This document shows positions 55,301-64,000 of a stretch of DNA of 64,000 bases, piece by piece; within the stretch, counting starts at the first letter, position 1, and every line of letters begins with the position of its first letter. The stretch covers positions 823,501-887,500 of the forward strand of contig JAUIMM010000582.1 in NCBI GenBank assembly GCA_031769625.1, in the 5' to 3' direction. The position numbers were made by a program, and so were the translations under genes. The notes beneath the pieces are model-generated. The model searched no databases. It was given only the letters and a program-made list of their open reading frames with translations, and was not told the DNA's origin. This stretch comes from Taudactylus pleione (taxonomy: Eukaryota > Chordata > Amphibia > Anura > Myobatrachidae).

Positions 55301-57258
55301 TGAGAAGCCGGACGTGCTCCAGCCCCTGTAAGTGTGGATTTTACACAATAAAGTAAATTCATTACAGACGTTTCCATATGATTTAAGAAGCCAACAGGAA
55401 AATGTAAAATGAGGGGCGATATCTGTTTCTCTTCATCCCAGGAGGTCCGACGTCTTGATGATGACTCCTTGGTTTGCTCCCATCGTATGGACCGGTACCT
55501 ATAACCTTGAGATACTGAACGCGCAGTTCCGCCAGCGAGACATCCGCATTGGCCTCACTGTGTTTGCAATTAAAAGGTTCGTTCATGTAAAATGTGGTGG
55601 AAGGAGGAGTAGACACAAAGACCGCCACATCACCTGGTGGTGGCGGATGGTGGGAAGATGGAGATTAAATCTTAGTGCTGTAAGTTACAGGCTGGAATTG
55701 GAGTTCTTAGAACCCAACAGTTGACTCTCTTAATAACTGTACATTATCATGACAAGCAGGAGATGCTCTGCAGGATATGTAGCCAAATACAGTATTTCTA
55801 GATGGGGAATACTTTGCAGATAATTATAGCGGGAAAGAGCAAGAGCCCAGGAGGGATGGGACTGGTACTAGGGTGGGAGGTAGGTTTCTTTTAACTAAAA
55901 CATCAAAGGCTTTGAAAAAGTAACATCATTGTAGCTGCAGTCACTAGTGGGAAGATGTCGCCTGCCATCAATCCGTCTCCTTTACTTGTATTATCTTCTG
56001 AATACTCCGGGCCTGATTCAGAGTTAGGAGTAAATAAAAGGAACAATTTGCACCTGGTAAAACCACGCTGCACTGCAGGTGGGGTGAATATAAAATATGC
56101 AGAGAGATTTAGAGTTGGGAAGGGCATGTCGTGGCATAAGCATTTTCCCTGCATGCAAAAATGTAAATGCATTTGCACCCCTTCCATTGCAACATGGTAT
56201 GTTTCAGGAGCAAATTGCTCCTTGTATTTAATTGCTCCTACCTCTGAATCAGGCCTCCAGTGGGCAATGTATAAGAGCACCTGTATAAATGGTTCCATCG
56301 GAAGTAAAACCTTCAACAAAGGAGCTGCTGGTCTCCATATTGTCTTTGGTTCAATTAGGCATTCCAGGGTTAAAATTTTTGCATATTTACTAAGATCACC
56401 CTAAAATAAGTGAATGGATGAGCGGAGAATAAAAGTGAATCCGTGTTTCTGATGTGCCCTGTGGAGCATGGCATTACAGCCATTGCTACACCTCGGTAGG
56501 TTGACAATGTTTTGTACTAAACCAATGTATTTTAAAATGGCGACTTGTTCTTCAGGTATACCGTCTTCATCCCAACTTTCATCAAAACCGCTGAAAAGTA
56601 TTTCATGAAGGGATACAAAGTTAAATATTACGTGTTTACGGACCGTGTCGGAGACATTCCCAACATTACCCTCAGTGAGGGGAGGCAGATGGTCCTCCTG
56701 GAAGTTCCAAGTTACCAAAGATGGCAGGAGGTGTCTATGAGGCGTATGGAGATGATTCGCAATTATTCACGTCAACAATTCGTCAACGAGGTGGATTATT
56801 TGGTGTGCGTGGATGTGGACATGAGGTTCAGCGATGACGTTGGGGTGGAGATCTTAAGCGACCTGTTTGGGACGTTGCATCCTGGTCTGTACGACAAATC
56901 TCGCCTGGGCTTCACTTACGAACGCAGACCGGAGTCTGCGGCCTACATTCCTGGAGATGAGGGAGACTTTTATTACGCAGGGGGGTTTTTCGGGGGTATC
57001 GTAGAAGAGGTCTACAAGGCAAGCAACTTCTGTCATAATGCCATTATGGTGGACAAGAAAAATGGGGTTGAAGCCATTTGGCACGACGAGAGCTATTTGA
57101 ACAATTATTTTCTTTATCACAAGCCAACAAAAATTCTGTCACCGGAATATTTGTGGGACAATGCGTTCGGCGTTCCAGACTTCCTCAAGAGAAGAAGATT
57201 TGTTGCCGTTCCAAAAAATCATGCGGCAATTCGGAGCAGAAGGGAATTGTGGGATTGA
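46645..57258 (+). CDS. GT6-family glycosyltransferase (ABO/alpha-1,3-Gal(NAc)-transferase-like), seven coding exons
   Basis: GT6 enzymes are Golgi type II proteins that add Gal or GalNAc in alpha-1,3 linkage to glycan acceptors (ABO, GGTA1, GBGT1). The model joins 46645-46660, 49141-49216, 50048-50104, 51959-52027, 55292-55327, 55442-55576 and 56556-57258: 1092 nt, 363 aa (human ABO 354). All introns are GT-AG and phases agree. Exon sizes 57, 36 and 135 equal those of ABO exons 3, 5 and 6. Residues 1-13 are cytosolic; about 14-32 ([18 protein letters not shown]) form the membrane anchor; a stem follows with sequon N59. The catalytic domain has TPWFAPIVW, the Mn-binding DVD (216-218), [10 protein letters not shown] and WHDES with E308 as the expected catalytic Glu. 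Positions equal to ABO 176/235/266/268 are Pro, Gly, Ala, Gly. Sequons also at N166 and N199. No disabling change. It probably is the ABO-locus gene, but its sugar specificity is unproven. Confidence 0.93.
47043..47083. repeat. (TA)n microsatellite in GT6 intron 1
   Basis: About 20 TA repeats. Confidence 0.95.
48000..48165. mobile_element. Degenerate hAT MITE fragment in GT6 intron 1
   Basis: GATACCTTGAAAACACGCAC and TGTTAGGGTTGCATGAGGAC resemble the right half of the hAT family at 29167-29351. The left end is eroded. Confidence 0.5.
48205..48330 (+). mobile_element. SINE fragment (tail part) in GT6 intron 1
   Basis: It matches the complement of the SINE at 60244-60594: TTGTATGCTCCACTGGGACA, GATGTGAATGGCCAAAT, CTATATAAATAACTGGTA. 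The tRNA-like head is missing. Confidence 0.7.
49267..49486. mobile_element. Foldback MITE in GT6 intron 2
   Basis: TAGTGTTCATTCTAGCATCC and GCTAGAATGAATACTA are the ends. The arms pair over most of their length and match the copy at 18608-18829. Confidence 0.85.
49809..49858. repeat. (ATT)n microsatellite in GT6 intron 2
   Basis: About 16 ATT units, translated as poly-Leu/Ile/Asn frames that are not genes. Confidence 0.95.
50224..51162. mobile_element. ~0.9-kb MITE, copy A, in GT6 intron 3
   Basis: Left GGGCTCTATTTATTAAC and right GTAGTAAATAGAGCCC are inverted termini. The interior has GTGATAAAGGCTGTTTTGTG, GCACTGCTGCCCGGTCATCA and CAGAGCTTTATCGCAAGCTC. Copy B (52954-53856) has the same order and orientation; in a stretch of about 115 bases near the left end I count about five differences. 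Confidence 0.88.
51584..51846 (-). mobile_element. LINE-like retroinsert just upstream of GT6 exon 4
   Basis: The 14-bp duplication TTAAAGCGCAACTT is at 51570-51583 and 51847-51860. The left edge is a T run (poly(A) on the minus strand). The insert is AT-rich 3'-UTR-like sequence with no coding part. It ends about 100 bp before exon 4. Confidence 0.85.
52332..52391. repeat. (TA)n microsatellite in GT6 intron 4
   Basis: About 28 TA repeats with TATG interruptions at the left. Confidence 0.95.
52954..53856. mobile_element. ~0.9-kb MITE, copy B, in GT6 intron 4
   Basis: GGGCCCTATTTATTAAC and GTAGTAAATAGAGCCC are the ends. Same layout and orientation as copy A, with which it flanks GT6 exon 4. 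Inserted in a LINE. Confidence 0.88.
53994..54086. mobile_element. Short GC-rich fragment of the 5121-5628 family
   Basis: GCCCGGCATTTCACCCTTGC, GATAAGACAGTCGGGAAGCC and CAGTCGGCTTCCCGATTGC match the right third of the element at 5121-5628. Confidence 0.75.
54553..54962. mobile_element. MITE remnant in GT6 intron 4
   Basis: It ends in TTGATAAATGGGGACAATAG, close to the AAATGGGGCC-type terminus of the 45406 family. A hairpin pairs GCATCGCTCTCGCCATCT with AGATGGCGAGAGAGCGATGC. The left end is unclear. Confidence 0.5.
56009..56257. mobile_element. MITE (GGGCCTGATTCAGAG family) in GT6 intron 6
   Basis: GGGCCTGATTCAGAGTTAGG AGTAAATA on the left pairs with TATTTAATTGCTCCTACCTC TGAATCAGGCC on the right. 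Lies between exons 6 and 7. Confidence 0.85.
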
Positions 57259-57480
57259 GACCCAAACAATGCTTTTATACCAAACGTGATGTTTGTAGTG
57301 GAAGCTTCTGCTCTCTCCTTTATGTTAAAGCAACATTACTATAGTGTGGTTAAATGTCACAAATTGTCTGGATTATCATGTTTTTCCATAGTGTGAAAGT
57401 CCTTTTATCATTTACCATGCTCGGTATAGGGCATTCCTGCACCGATTACACAAATAAAGAAATACATTGAGAGATTTGGC
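57259..57480 (+). other. GT6 3' UTR with poly(A) signal
   Basis: AATAAA at 57453-57458, about 200 bp after the stop, gives a short 3' UTR. Confidence 0.65.
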
Positions 57481-59111
57481 TTTTATGACAACATGTATGT
57501 GCTGACAATTATTACTTTAAAACGTATTGGCAGGCAAAGTGCGGTAATCTGTCACTAACGTACAATAAGGGCAGCCCTGTTGAAATTATTACTTACTACA
57601 GTCAGTTGCATAGGGTTGCAGTTAATAGACCAGCGGACGCAATGCCGCCGGTCTAAATCCTGACTTGACCTGCCCGACAAGGGACTTAAGATAGGCGTCG
57701 AAATGCCGAACGCCTATCTTAATCCCGACGCCGGAGGACCGACCCCCGCCATCCCGATTGTCCGCTGATGGGTAAGTATAACACTTAGCCCGGGGATGGG
57801 GGGGTGAGCTGCCGGTATTTCAATCCCATTCCAGCTGCATATACCCAGTAGCACTCCAGACCCATACACTAAGAGCCTGATTCAGAGTGGACGCAAAACG
57901 GGTCTGTTCTGCGTGTTTGGTCGCAGCAGATATGAGAAAATATGCAAATGCTGCAGGATTCGGGGAGGGTTTTTATGTAAAGAGATGACTGCCAGTGGCT
58001 TCTCCAATCCAACCCTTGCGTCTGAAGACGCAGCATCGGACAAACATCAGGAATATCGGTATTGGTTGCGCTATTTGATCTCCTGAGTAACCTTGTGGTA
58101 GCTCGGAATGTCCGTCACAACTGACGTACTGGGGGCCAGAAGCACTGCGTCCAAAGATGCAGCCGCTGACTGCGACAAGTCCCCAAAACGGTCGTGACAT
58201 GCCTGCATTTTAGTCGTCGCTCCTCTTGCTGTCGCAAGACCCTAACGACGCTTGCACAGTGAGGCTCAGATGACTAAACATTGGTCGGTGTATGAGATCC
58301 GTTAATGTATATATGAAGGTGGTACCTTTCATAAATTCTCATATAGATGCAGAAAAACTTTTTTGCGCACAAGTTCTTTCAGTCTCCTTGTCCCACTTCC
58401 ACACAGCTGCGTGGTGACGTCCAAAGCGCAATATCGTCTGTGAATCGAGTAAGTTGCAACAATAGTTCCATAATTGGCAAACAAATGTCACCTCTGTACT
58501 CGGACTTCCGTGTAAGCTGTCCGGTGCGTTTCGCCTGGGTTAGACTTTTTTTCAAAAGTGTTTACTTTCAGCTGCTACAAATTTATAGAGCGGTCTTCTC
58601 AAACATGGAATAGAGTGGGCCTGATTCCGATTTGCACGCAGTGGTGTCCATAACACCCCCACTGAGCGAACCATGGCTGCGTGCACTACTAGCCACCACC
58701 CAGTCGCCGTCCAGGAACGGCCATCACTTTTCTGCAACATTTCCATTAGTCAGACCTGATCGCAACGGCACCTTGGTGCGTAGGGGTCTTCAGAATTTGC
58801 GCAGTTGCAAAAAAAAAATCAATCGACTACATGAACACTGACATTGCGCACAGCTCATTCACTCGCACACCCTCATTTGCTGGAAAACATTCTGATTTAA
58901 AGTGATTTCAGATTTTAAGATCTAGATCATGACATTACTATATTATTTCATTATAATCCTGATTAAACTGGAATTATGACACCACATTTTATGTTTAACA
59001 CTTTTTATGTTTAATGAGTAATCTCAACTTGGTTTCTAAAAGGTCACCATTGAGTGGTTTCCATCCAGCTTAGCAGTAAATATGAGATGATCCTGTGTAT
59101 CTTTAAGGTTA
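57481..59111. other. Intergenic with MITE ends only
   Basis: No coding exon recognised. A hairpin at 57687-57722 pairs TAAGATAGGCG with CGCCTATCTTA. Left termini of the GGCCTGATTC family occur near 57882 (GCCTGATTCAGAGTGGACGC) and 58619 (GGGCCTGATTCCGATTTGCA), but matching right ends were not found. Confidence 0.5.
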
Positions 59112-59832
59112 TGGGGCATATTTATCAATATATGCGGCCAGGTCCGGATAATGAGGATTCCTTTATCACTGCAAATTTGCGGCAATAAGGAATCCATATT
59201 CGCCTACATGTATTATGACAATAATCGTCAGGACGGGGATTTCGAGAATCCCTGTCCCGTTGATCAGTAGAAATTAAGTGATGGCGTCTGAGATCACTTT
59301 CCTTTCTACTATGGCCAACTGCTACTCTACCGCGCATGGGAATGTGGTCAAGAGTTCTAATTGCCTGGGCTTGATGGTGGAGACCAGCGGGAGGCCCGGG
59401 TCAACTGCTCCACCCTTTCCTCCTTGTTGCGCCCTGGCCCCCTGGTTTTGCCCCTGGCTGAGAGGGGCACACGGCGTCCCTCTGTGGACCACACACTAAA
59501 TACTTAATTTTTATTTTAAGGAGGCATGGCCACATTTGCGTTCGGTCGCGCCACCCAAATATTACCAGGGCCCGGCAAGGCTCACTACTGCCCTGGCTGC
59601 CGCGGCTAAGCTCCAGAATGCAAAGCATTCCAGAGATTGGTAAATCTATCAGCCCCCATAGGAACATGCTGGGGGGTTGAGGCTGCTGTTAGAAATGGAG
59701 GAACTGCAGGAGATATCGGAGATATCTGCTGCAGTCCCTCCTTTAAGGGGATCCTTCATATTTGTGAGTACCCCTGGAAAACGTGTGTTTTTGCAGGAGA
59801 TCCCACAAATATTTCAGAAATAGGCCCCTAAA
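59112..59832. mobile_element. MITE of the 45406-45966 family
   Basis: Left ATGGGGCATATTTATCAATA and right GAAATAGGCCCCTAAATAT are approximate inverted ends. The internal GGAGATATCTGCTGCAGTCCC matches the 45406 element. Confidence 0.65.
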
Positions 59833-60243
59833 TATGTTGAACACTAAACATTTCCAGAACTATTTTTACGTATCCTAGATCCGAGAAGTATTTGAGGCAG
59901 TTTTAATTCTACAAACATTACTTCTAGTTTAAACTTACAGTACTTGCCATCGTCCACAAGATGGCGCCGTAGGACATTTTTCTTTTTCTTTTGAGGTCTT
60001 GCAAATCAACAGTACAAACAATCACAATATCAGTGTAATCGTTTACAGAATACCGATAACAGGTATAAATGACATTAACTATGTAAACAATTGTCAGCTT
60101 CTTCTTTTTTTATATAAAATAATTGTCACCTTTTCCATTTGCTTATAGTCAAGAGAACTCTGCATATAGATTTAGAACAATTTCTGGTATATTTGGTTGC
60201 ATAGTTTTTAACATGGTTCTATGAGCTCTGGAGGGGGACATCA
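59833..60243. other. Intergenic, nothing identified
   Basis: AT-rich unique sequence with no gene or repeat recognised. Confidence 0.5.
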
Positions 60244-60594
60244 GATTATTATTATTATTACCAGTTATTTATATAGCGCACACATGTTCCGCAGCGCTTT
60301 ACAGAGAATAGTTGGCCATTCACATCAGTCCCTGCCCCAGTGGAGCTTACAATCTATGTTCCCTAACACATGCTCACACACATACACACTAGGGTTAATT
60401 TTTTATGTGTTTTGGAGCCAATTAACCTACCAGTATATTTTTGGAGTATGGGAGGAAACCGGAGTACCCGGAGGAAACCCACGCAAGCACAGAATATACA
60501 AACTCCACACAGTTAGGGCCGTGGTGGGAGTCGAACCCACGACCTCAGTGCTGTGAGGCAGTAACGCTAACCATTACACCGTCTGTGCTGCCCA
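60244..60594 (-). mobile_element. tRNA-derived SINE, near full length
   Basis: Read on the minus strand, the head has a B-box-like GTGGGTTCGACTCCCAC and an A-box-like TGGTTAGCGTTACTGCC, i.e. a split RNA polymerase III promoter. The body follows with GGAGTTTGTATATTCTGTGC, GGTTTCCTCCGGGTACTCCG and TAGGTTAATTGGCTCC. The tail is a short ATT repeat (TAATAATAATAA on that strand). The tRNA part lacks a full cloverleaf, so it is not a tRNA gene. Related pieces are at 3806 and 48205. Confidence 0.85.
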
Positions 60595-61940
60595 TCAGAT
60601 GAATCGGAATCAATCGTTTAAGGAGACAGGCAAGTCTTGTACCGCTAATCTAGTGAGAGTTCTTTCAAATATTGAAGGTGACGACTGCTGGAGTCTCACA
60701 AGCACATATAACTGATAAATGTCATTAATAAATCAGAAGTAGTGGCAGCACAAGTATTGGGGTTACTCAAGCACCCACGTGTACAGCTGGTATAGCGCCT
60801 TATTCAGACATTTCTGAGCAAACATGTTACATACATGTCAATTAGTAATTGCACAGCCATGCAGCATGTGTTCCGTGTGTCAGGCATTACCTGGCAGCTG
60901 TGTATTATTACATGAGGAGTAATAATGGTACATACACGGTAAACTTGCTGTGAGGAGCTGTACTATGTATGGACCTGGGTTAATGGGTCTGAAGGGGCAG
61001 TTTTAGGCCTTTAATAATGTGAACAGACATTCGGGGATTGATTCAGAATCGCACGCGATGCCGATGTTCACGGAATTGAGCGTCATTTATTTATTGCTAC
61101 TGTACTTGTACGAAAATCCCTAAAAACCCGTTCGGCGCATTTGTTAGGGTGTAAGCACAGAGGCGTAGTTGCAATTCACATCTACATTATCACAAATTTC
61201 TTGGTAAAGTGTTCGGCATTCCTGGGCGGTCGCTATTAAGACACGCAAAAATAGTGTCATGGGAGAGTCGCGGTGTTGATATACATTTGGATAATTTCTC
61301 TCAGACAACTTGTATAATGAAACATACACACCTTTTTGTTATATGCTAAAGGGCCCTATACACGGTACGATATGCACCTTGCGACGCAACGGCAGATCCG
61401 ACGGCCGACATATCGGGCGGTCCCAACAACATGGAGCGATCCGGTGGCCGACCGCCGTATATGCCGGCACCCCCTACCCGCTGCATGGGATCGTTCATCG
61501 ATCCCCCAGATCAATTGATCATACACAAAGATTTGGAGGAGTAATGGACGACCCCATGGGAGCGTGCGGGTGTGTCTGACCATTTAAACACCGTTCCATG
61601 GGTGTGTATAAATTAGCCATTGGCCTCTCCTTTGGAGAATGAGTCAGTGTCTGAGATAGGTCAGACTTGACTTAGAGGCTGCCCAATGTGCGTCGATGTT
61701 GCAAGTCGTCGGACAGATATGAGAAGGGAGCAGGGGGAGTCCCTATGATCTGGAAAGCTCTGCGATCCGTGAGAGATCTCAGTTGCGATTGTATTATTGT
61801 AAATCTCGGAATTCGGCCCTCAGTCAGGGGATGAATCTCAAGTGTCAAAATGATAGATGATACTTGCTGACTCTCCCTGAGTGTTATCTCCCCGAAGCTG
61901 GGCAAACAACGGTGCAGTTTGCAGAACCTAAATACTCTGG
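60595..61940. other. Intergenic, no gene identified
   Basis: Contains possible MITE ends (GGGGATTGATTCAGAATCGC at 61034; AAGGGCCCTATACACGGTAC at 61350) without partners. No coding exon seen. Confidence 0.5.
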
Positions 61941-62466
61941 GCCTGATTCAGACCCGCTCACAAGCGGGTCGATGGTGACCCAGTGCGCATGCGCACGACT
62001 GAGCCGGCTCCTTCGTGCGCATGCGCGAGACCCGGATAGCGATGGGCAATCTGTCGTTCCGAGTCTCGTACCAAAGTGGGCGTGCTATCGATGTTGAGTG
62101 ACAGCACGCCCCCTTTGCTGGGTGGGCCGGGGGTGTGGCTGCCCAGACGGAGGCATTCCCATGAGAACGCCTACCGTCTGGGGCCGGCCCCACTGAAATC
62201 ACAAGTGATGTCAGTGGGAGTGCTTTCGGCTCTGTTAGATCCGAAAGCACTTTGGGGCTTGCGGCAACGAGACCCTACCACAAGGGTCTCGTCGCAAGCC
62301 CGATGGTCGCGATGGTCTTGACCATCGCGACCATCTTACTGCCCGCTCGTTATAGCTGTGATCACCCACAGCTATGCGAGCGGCCAGGAGGCCGCTCTGA
62401 AAAACAAGAAGGACGGCCCTGATTCAAAGCGAGCGATCTGTCGAGCGTCCGGCTCTGAATCAGGAC
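61941..62466. mobile_element. MITE (GGGCCTGATTCAGA family) with strong internal hairpins
   Basis: Left GGGCCTGATTCAGACCCGCT and right GGCTCTGAATCAGGACC are the ends. Inside, GATGGTCGCGATGGTC pairs with GACCATCGCGACCATC (62302-62335), and GCTTGCGGCAACGAGACCCT pairs with AGGGTCTCGTCGCAAGC. Close relative of 14041-14626. Confidence 0.82.
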
Positions 62467-62480
62467 CTCTGTTCAAAGCA

Positions 62481-64000
62481 CAGCCTCCTGTCACATCTGC
62501 ACCTCTCCCATTATCTAGCTGTAGCACAGCCTCCTGTCACATCTGCACCTCCCCCGTTATCTAGCTGTAGCACAGCCTCCTGTCACATCTGCACCTCCCC
62601 CGTTATCTAGCTGTAGCACGGCCTCCTGTCACATCTGCACCTCCCCCGTTATCTAGCTGTAGCACAGCCTCCTGTCACATCTGCACCTCCCCCGTTATCT
62701 AGCTGTAGCACGGCCTCCTGTCACATCTGCACCTCCCCCGTTATCTAGCTGTAGCACGGCCTCCTGTCACATCTGCACCTCCCCCCGTTATCTAGCTGTA
62801 GCACAGCCTCCTGTCACATCTGCACCTCCCCCGTTATCTAGCTGTAGCACGGCCTCCTGTCACATCTGCATCTCCCCCGTTATCTAGCTGTAGCACGGCC
62901 TCCTGTCACATCTGCACCTCCCCCCGTTATCTAGCTGTAGCACGGCCTCCTGTCACATCTGCATCTCCCCCGTTATCTAGCTGTAGCACAGCCTCCTGTC
63001 ACATCTGCGCCTCCCCCCGTTATCTAGCTGTAGCACGGCCTCCTGTCACATCTGCATCTCCCCCGTTATCTAGCTGTAGCACGGCCTCCTGTCACATCTG
63101 CACCTCCCCCCGTTATCTAGCTGTAGCACGGCCTCCTGTCACATCTGCTCCTCCCCCGTTATCTAGCTGTAGCACGGCCTCCTGTCACATCTGCGCCTCC
63201 CCCGTTATCTAGCTGTAGCACGGCCTCCTGTCACATCTGCACCTCCCCCGTTATCTAGCTGTAGCACGGCCTCCTGTCACATCTGCACCTTCCCCTGTTA
63301 TCTAGCTGTAGCACGGCCTCCTGTCACATCTGCATCTCCCCCGTTATCTAGCTGTAGCACAGCCTCCTGTCACATCTGCACCTCCCCCCATCTAGCTGTA
63401 GCACGGCCTCCTGTCACATCTGCGCCTCCCCCGTTATCTAGCTGTAGCACGGCCTCCTGTCACATCTGCACCTCCCCCCGTTATCTAGCTGTAGCACGGC
63501 CTCCTGTCACATCTGCACCTCCCCCGTTATCTAGCTGTAGCACAGCCTCCTGTCACATCTGCACCTCCCCCGTTATCTAGCTGTAGCACAGCCTCCTGTC
63601 ACATCTGCACCTCCCCGTTATCTAGCTGTAGCACGGCCTCCTGTCACATCTGCACCTCCCCCCGCTATCTAGCTGTAGCACAGCCTCCTGTCACATCTGC
63701 ACCTCCCCCGTTATCTAGCTGTAGCACGGCCTCCTGTCACATCTGCACCTCCCCCCGTTATCTAGCTGTAGCACAGCCTCCTGTCACATCTGCACCTCCC
63801 CCGTTATCTAGCTGTAGCACAGCCTCCTGTCACATCTGCTCCTCCCCCATTATCTAGCTGTAGCACAGCCTCCTGTCACATCTGCTCCTCCCCCGTTATC
63901 TAGCTGTAGCACGGCCTCCTGTCACATCTGCTCCTCCCCCGTTATCTAGCTGTAGCACGGCCTCCTGTCACATCTGCATCTCCCCCCGTTATCTAGCTGT
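62481..64000. repeat. 46-bp minisatellite, at least 33 copies, runs off the window
   Basis: The unit is CGGCCTCCTGTCACATCTGC plus ACCTCCCCCGTTATCTAGCT and GTAGCA. Variants are limited to CAG/CGG at the start, one changed base after CTGC, and five or six C in the C run. The homogeneity indicates recent expansion. It continues past the right edge. Confidence 0.95.

Noticed and set aside
55903..56404. 149- and 138-codon frames opposite each other between GT6 exons 6 and 7
   Set aside because: They span the MITE at 56009-56257 and intron sequence, with no similarity to known proteins.
60520..60594. A tRNA gene on the minus strand
   Set aside because: A- and B-box motifs are present, but the sequence runs on into a SINE body and a full cloverleaf with acceptor stem is not formed.

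Overview
The window is vertebrate nuclear DNA, most likely from an amphibian and probably a frog. The reasons are intron-split genes with GT-AG splice sites, two genes of the vertebrate Surfeit cluster beside an ABO-type glycosyltransferase gene, and a repeat load of DIRS-type tyrosine-recombinase retrotransposon, hAT and other foldback MITEs, L1-like LINE pieces and a tRNA-derived SINE. The species cannot be named from the sequence. There is no bacterial operon, phage or CRISPR array.

Three host genes are supported, all on the + strand. (1) The last coding exon of MED22 (Surf5) is at 1477-1663. (2) A complete SURF6 gene has four coding exons between 13427 and 16260 (330 aa). (3) A complete seven-exon GT6-family (ABO/GGTA1/GBGT1-like) gene lies between 46645 and 57258 (363 aa). 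The order and relative orientation MED22-SURF6-GT6 match the human 9q34 order MED22-SURF6-ABO, so this is probably the amphibian orthologous locus. The GT6 intron phases, and the 36-, 57- and 135-bp exons, match human ABO.

The rest is repeat-built. Between MED22 and SURF6 there are several tandem arrays: 22-33 bp units at 4.55 kb, 36 bp at 5.9 kb, 'GTGCAGAGCT' arrays at 7.2-9.5 kb and a 51/64-bp AT-rich array at 9.97-12.3 kb. These are mixed with MITEs and a telomere-like CTAACCC block. Between SURF6 and GT6 there is a 0.73-kb foldback palindrome at 17.6-18.3 kb and a nearly intact 6.1-kb DIRS element at 19.33-25.44 kb. A nested hAT/MITE cluster lies at 28.4-29.5 kb, followed by an 11.8-kb satellite with a ~125-bp monomer and higher-order duplications (29.73-41.54 kb), a 42-bp minisatellite (42.5-44.1 kb) and an L1-like insertion with a MITE inside it (44.9-46.3 kb). 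GT6 introns 3 and 4 carry two similar ~0.9-kb MITEs on either side of exon 4, and LINE insertions with clear target-site duplications. The distal end has more MITEs, a SINE, and a 46-bp minisatellite that runs off the window.

The most interesting biology is the GT6 gene: an apparently intact ABO-locus enzyme whose donor-site triplet is Ala-Gly-Gly, which matches none of the four mammalian GT6 signatures known to me. Most other long open frames in the window are by-products of tandem repeats whose unit length is, or is near, a multiple of three.
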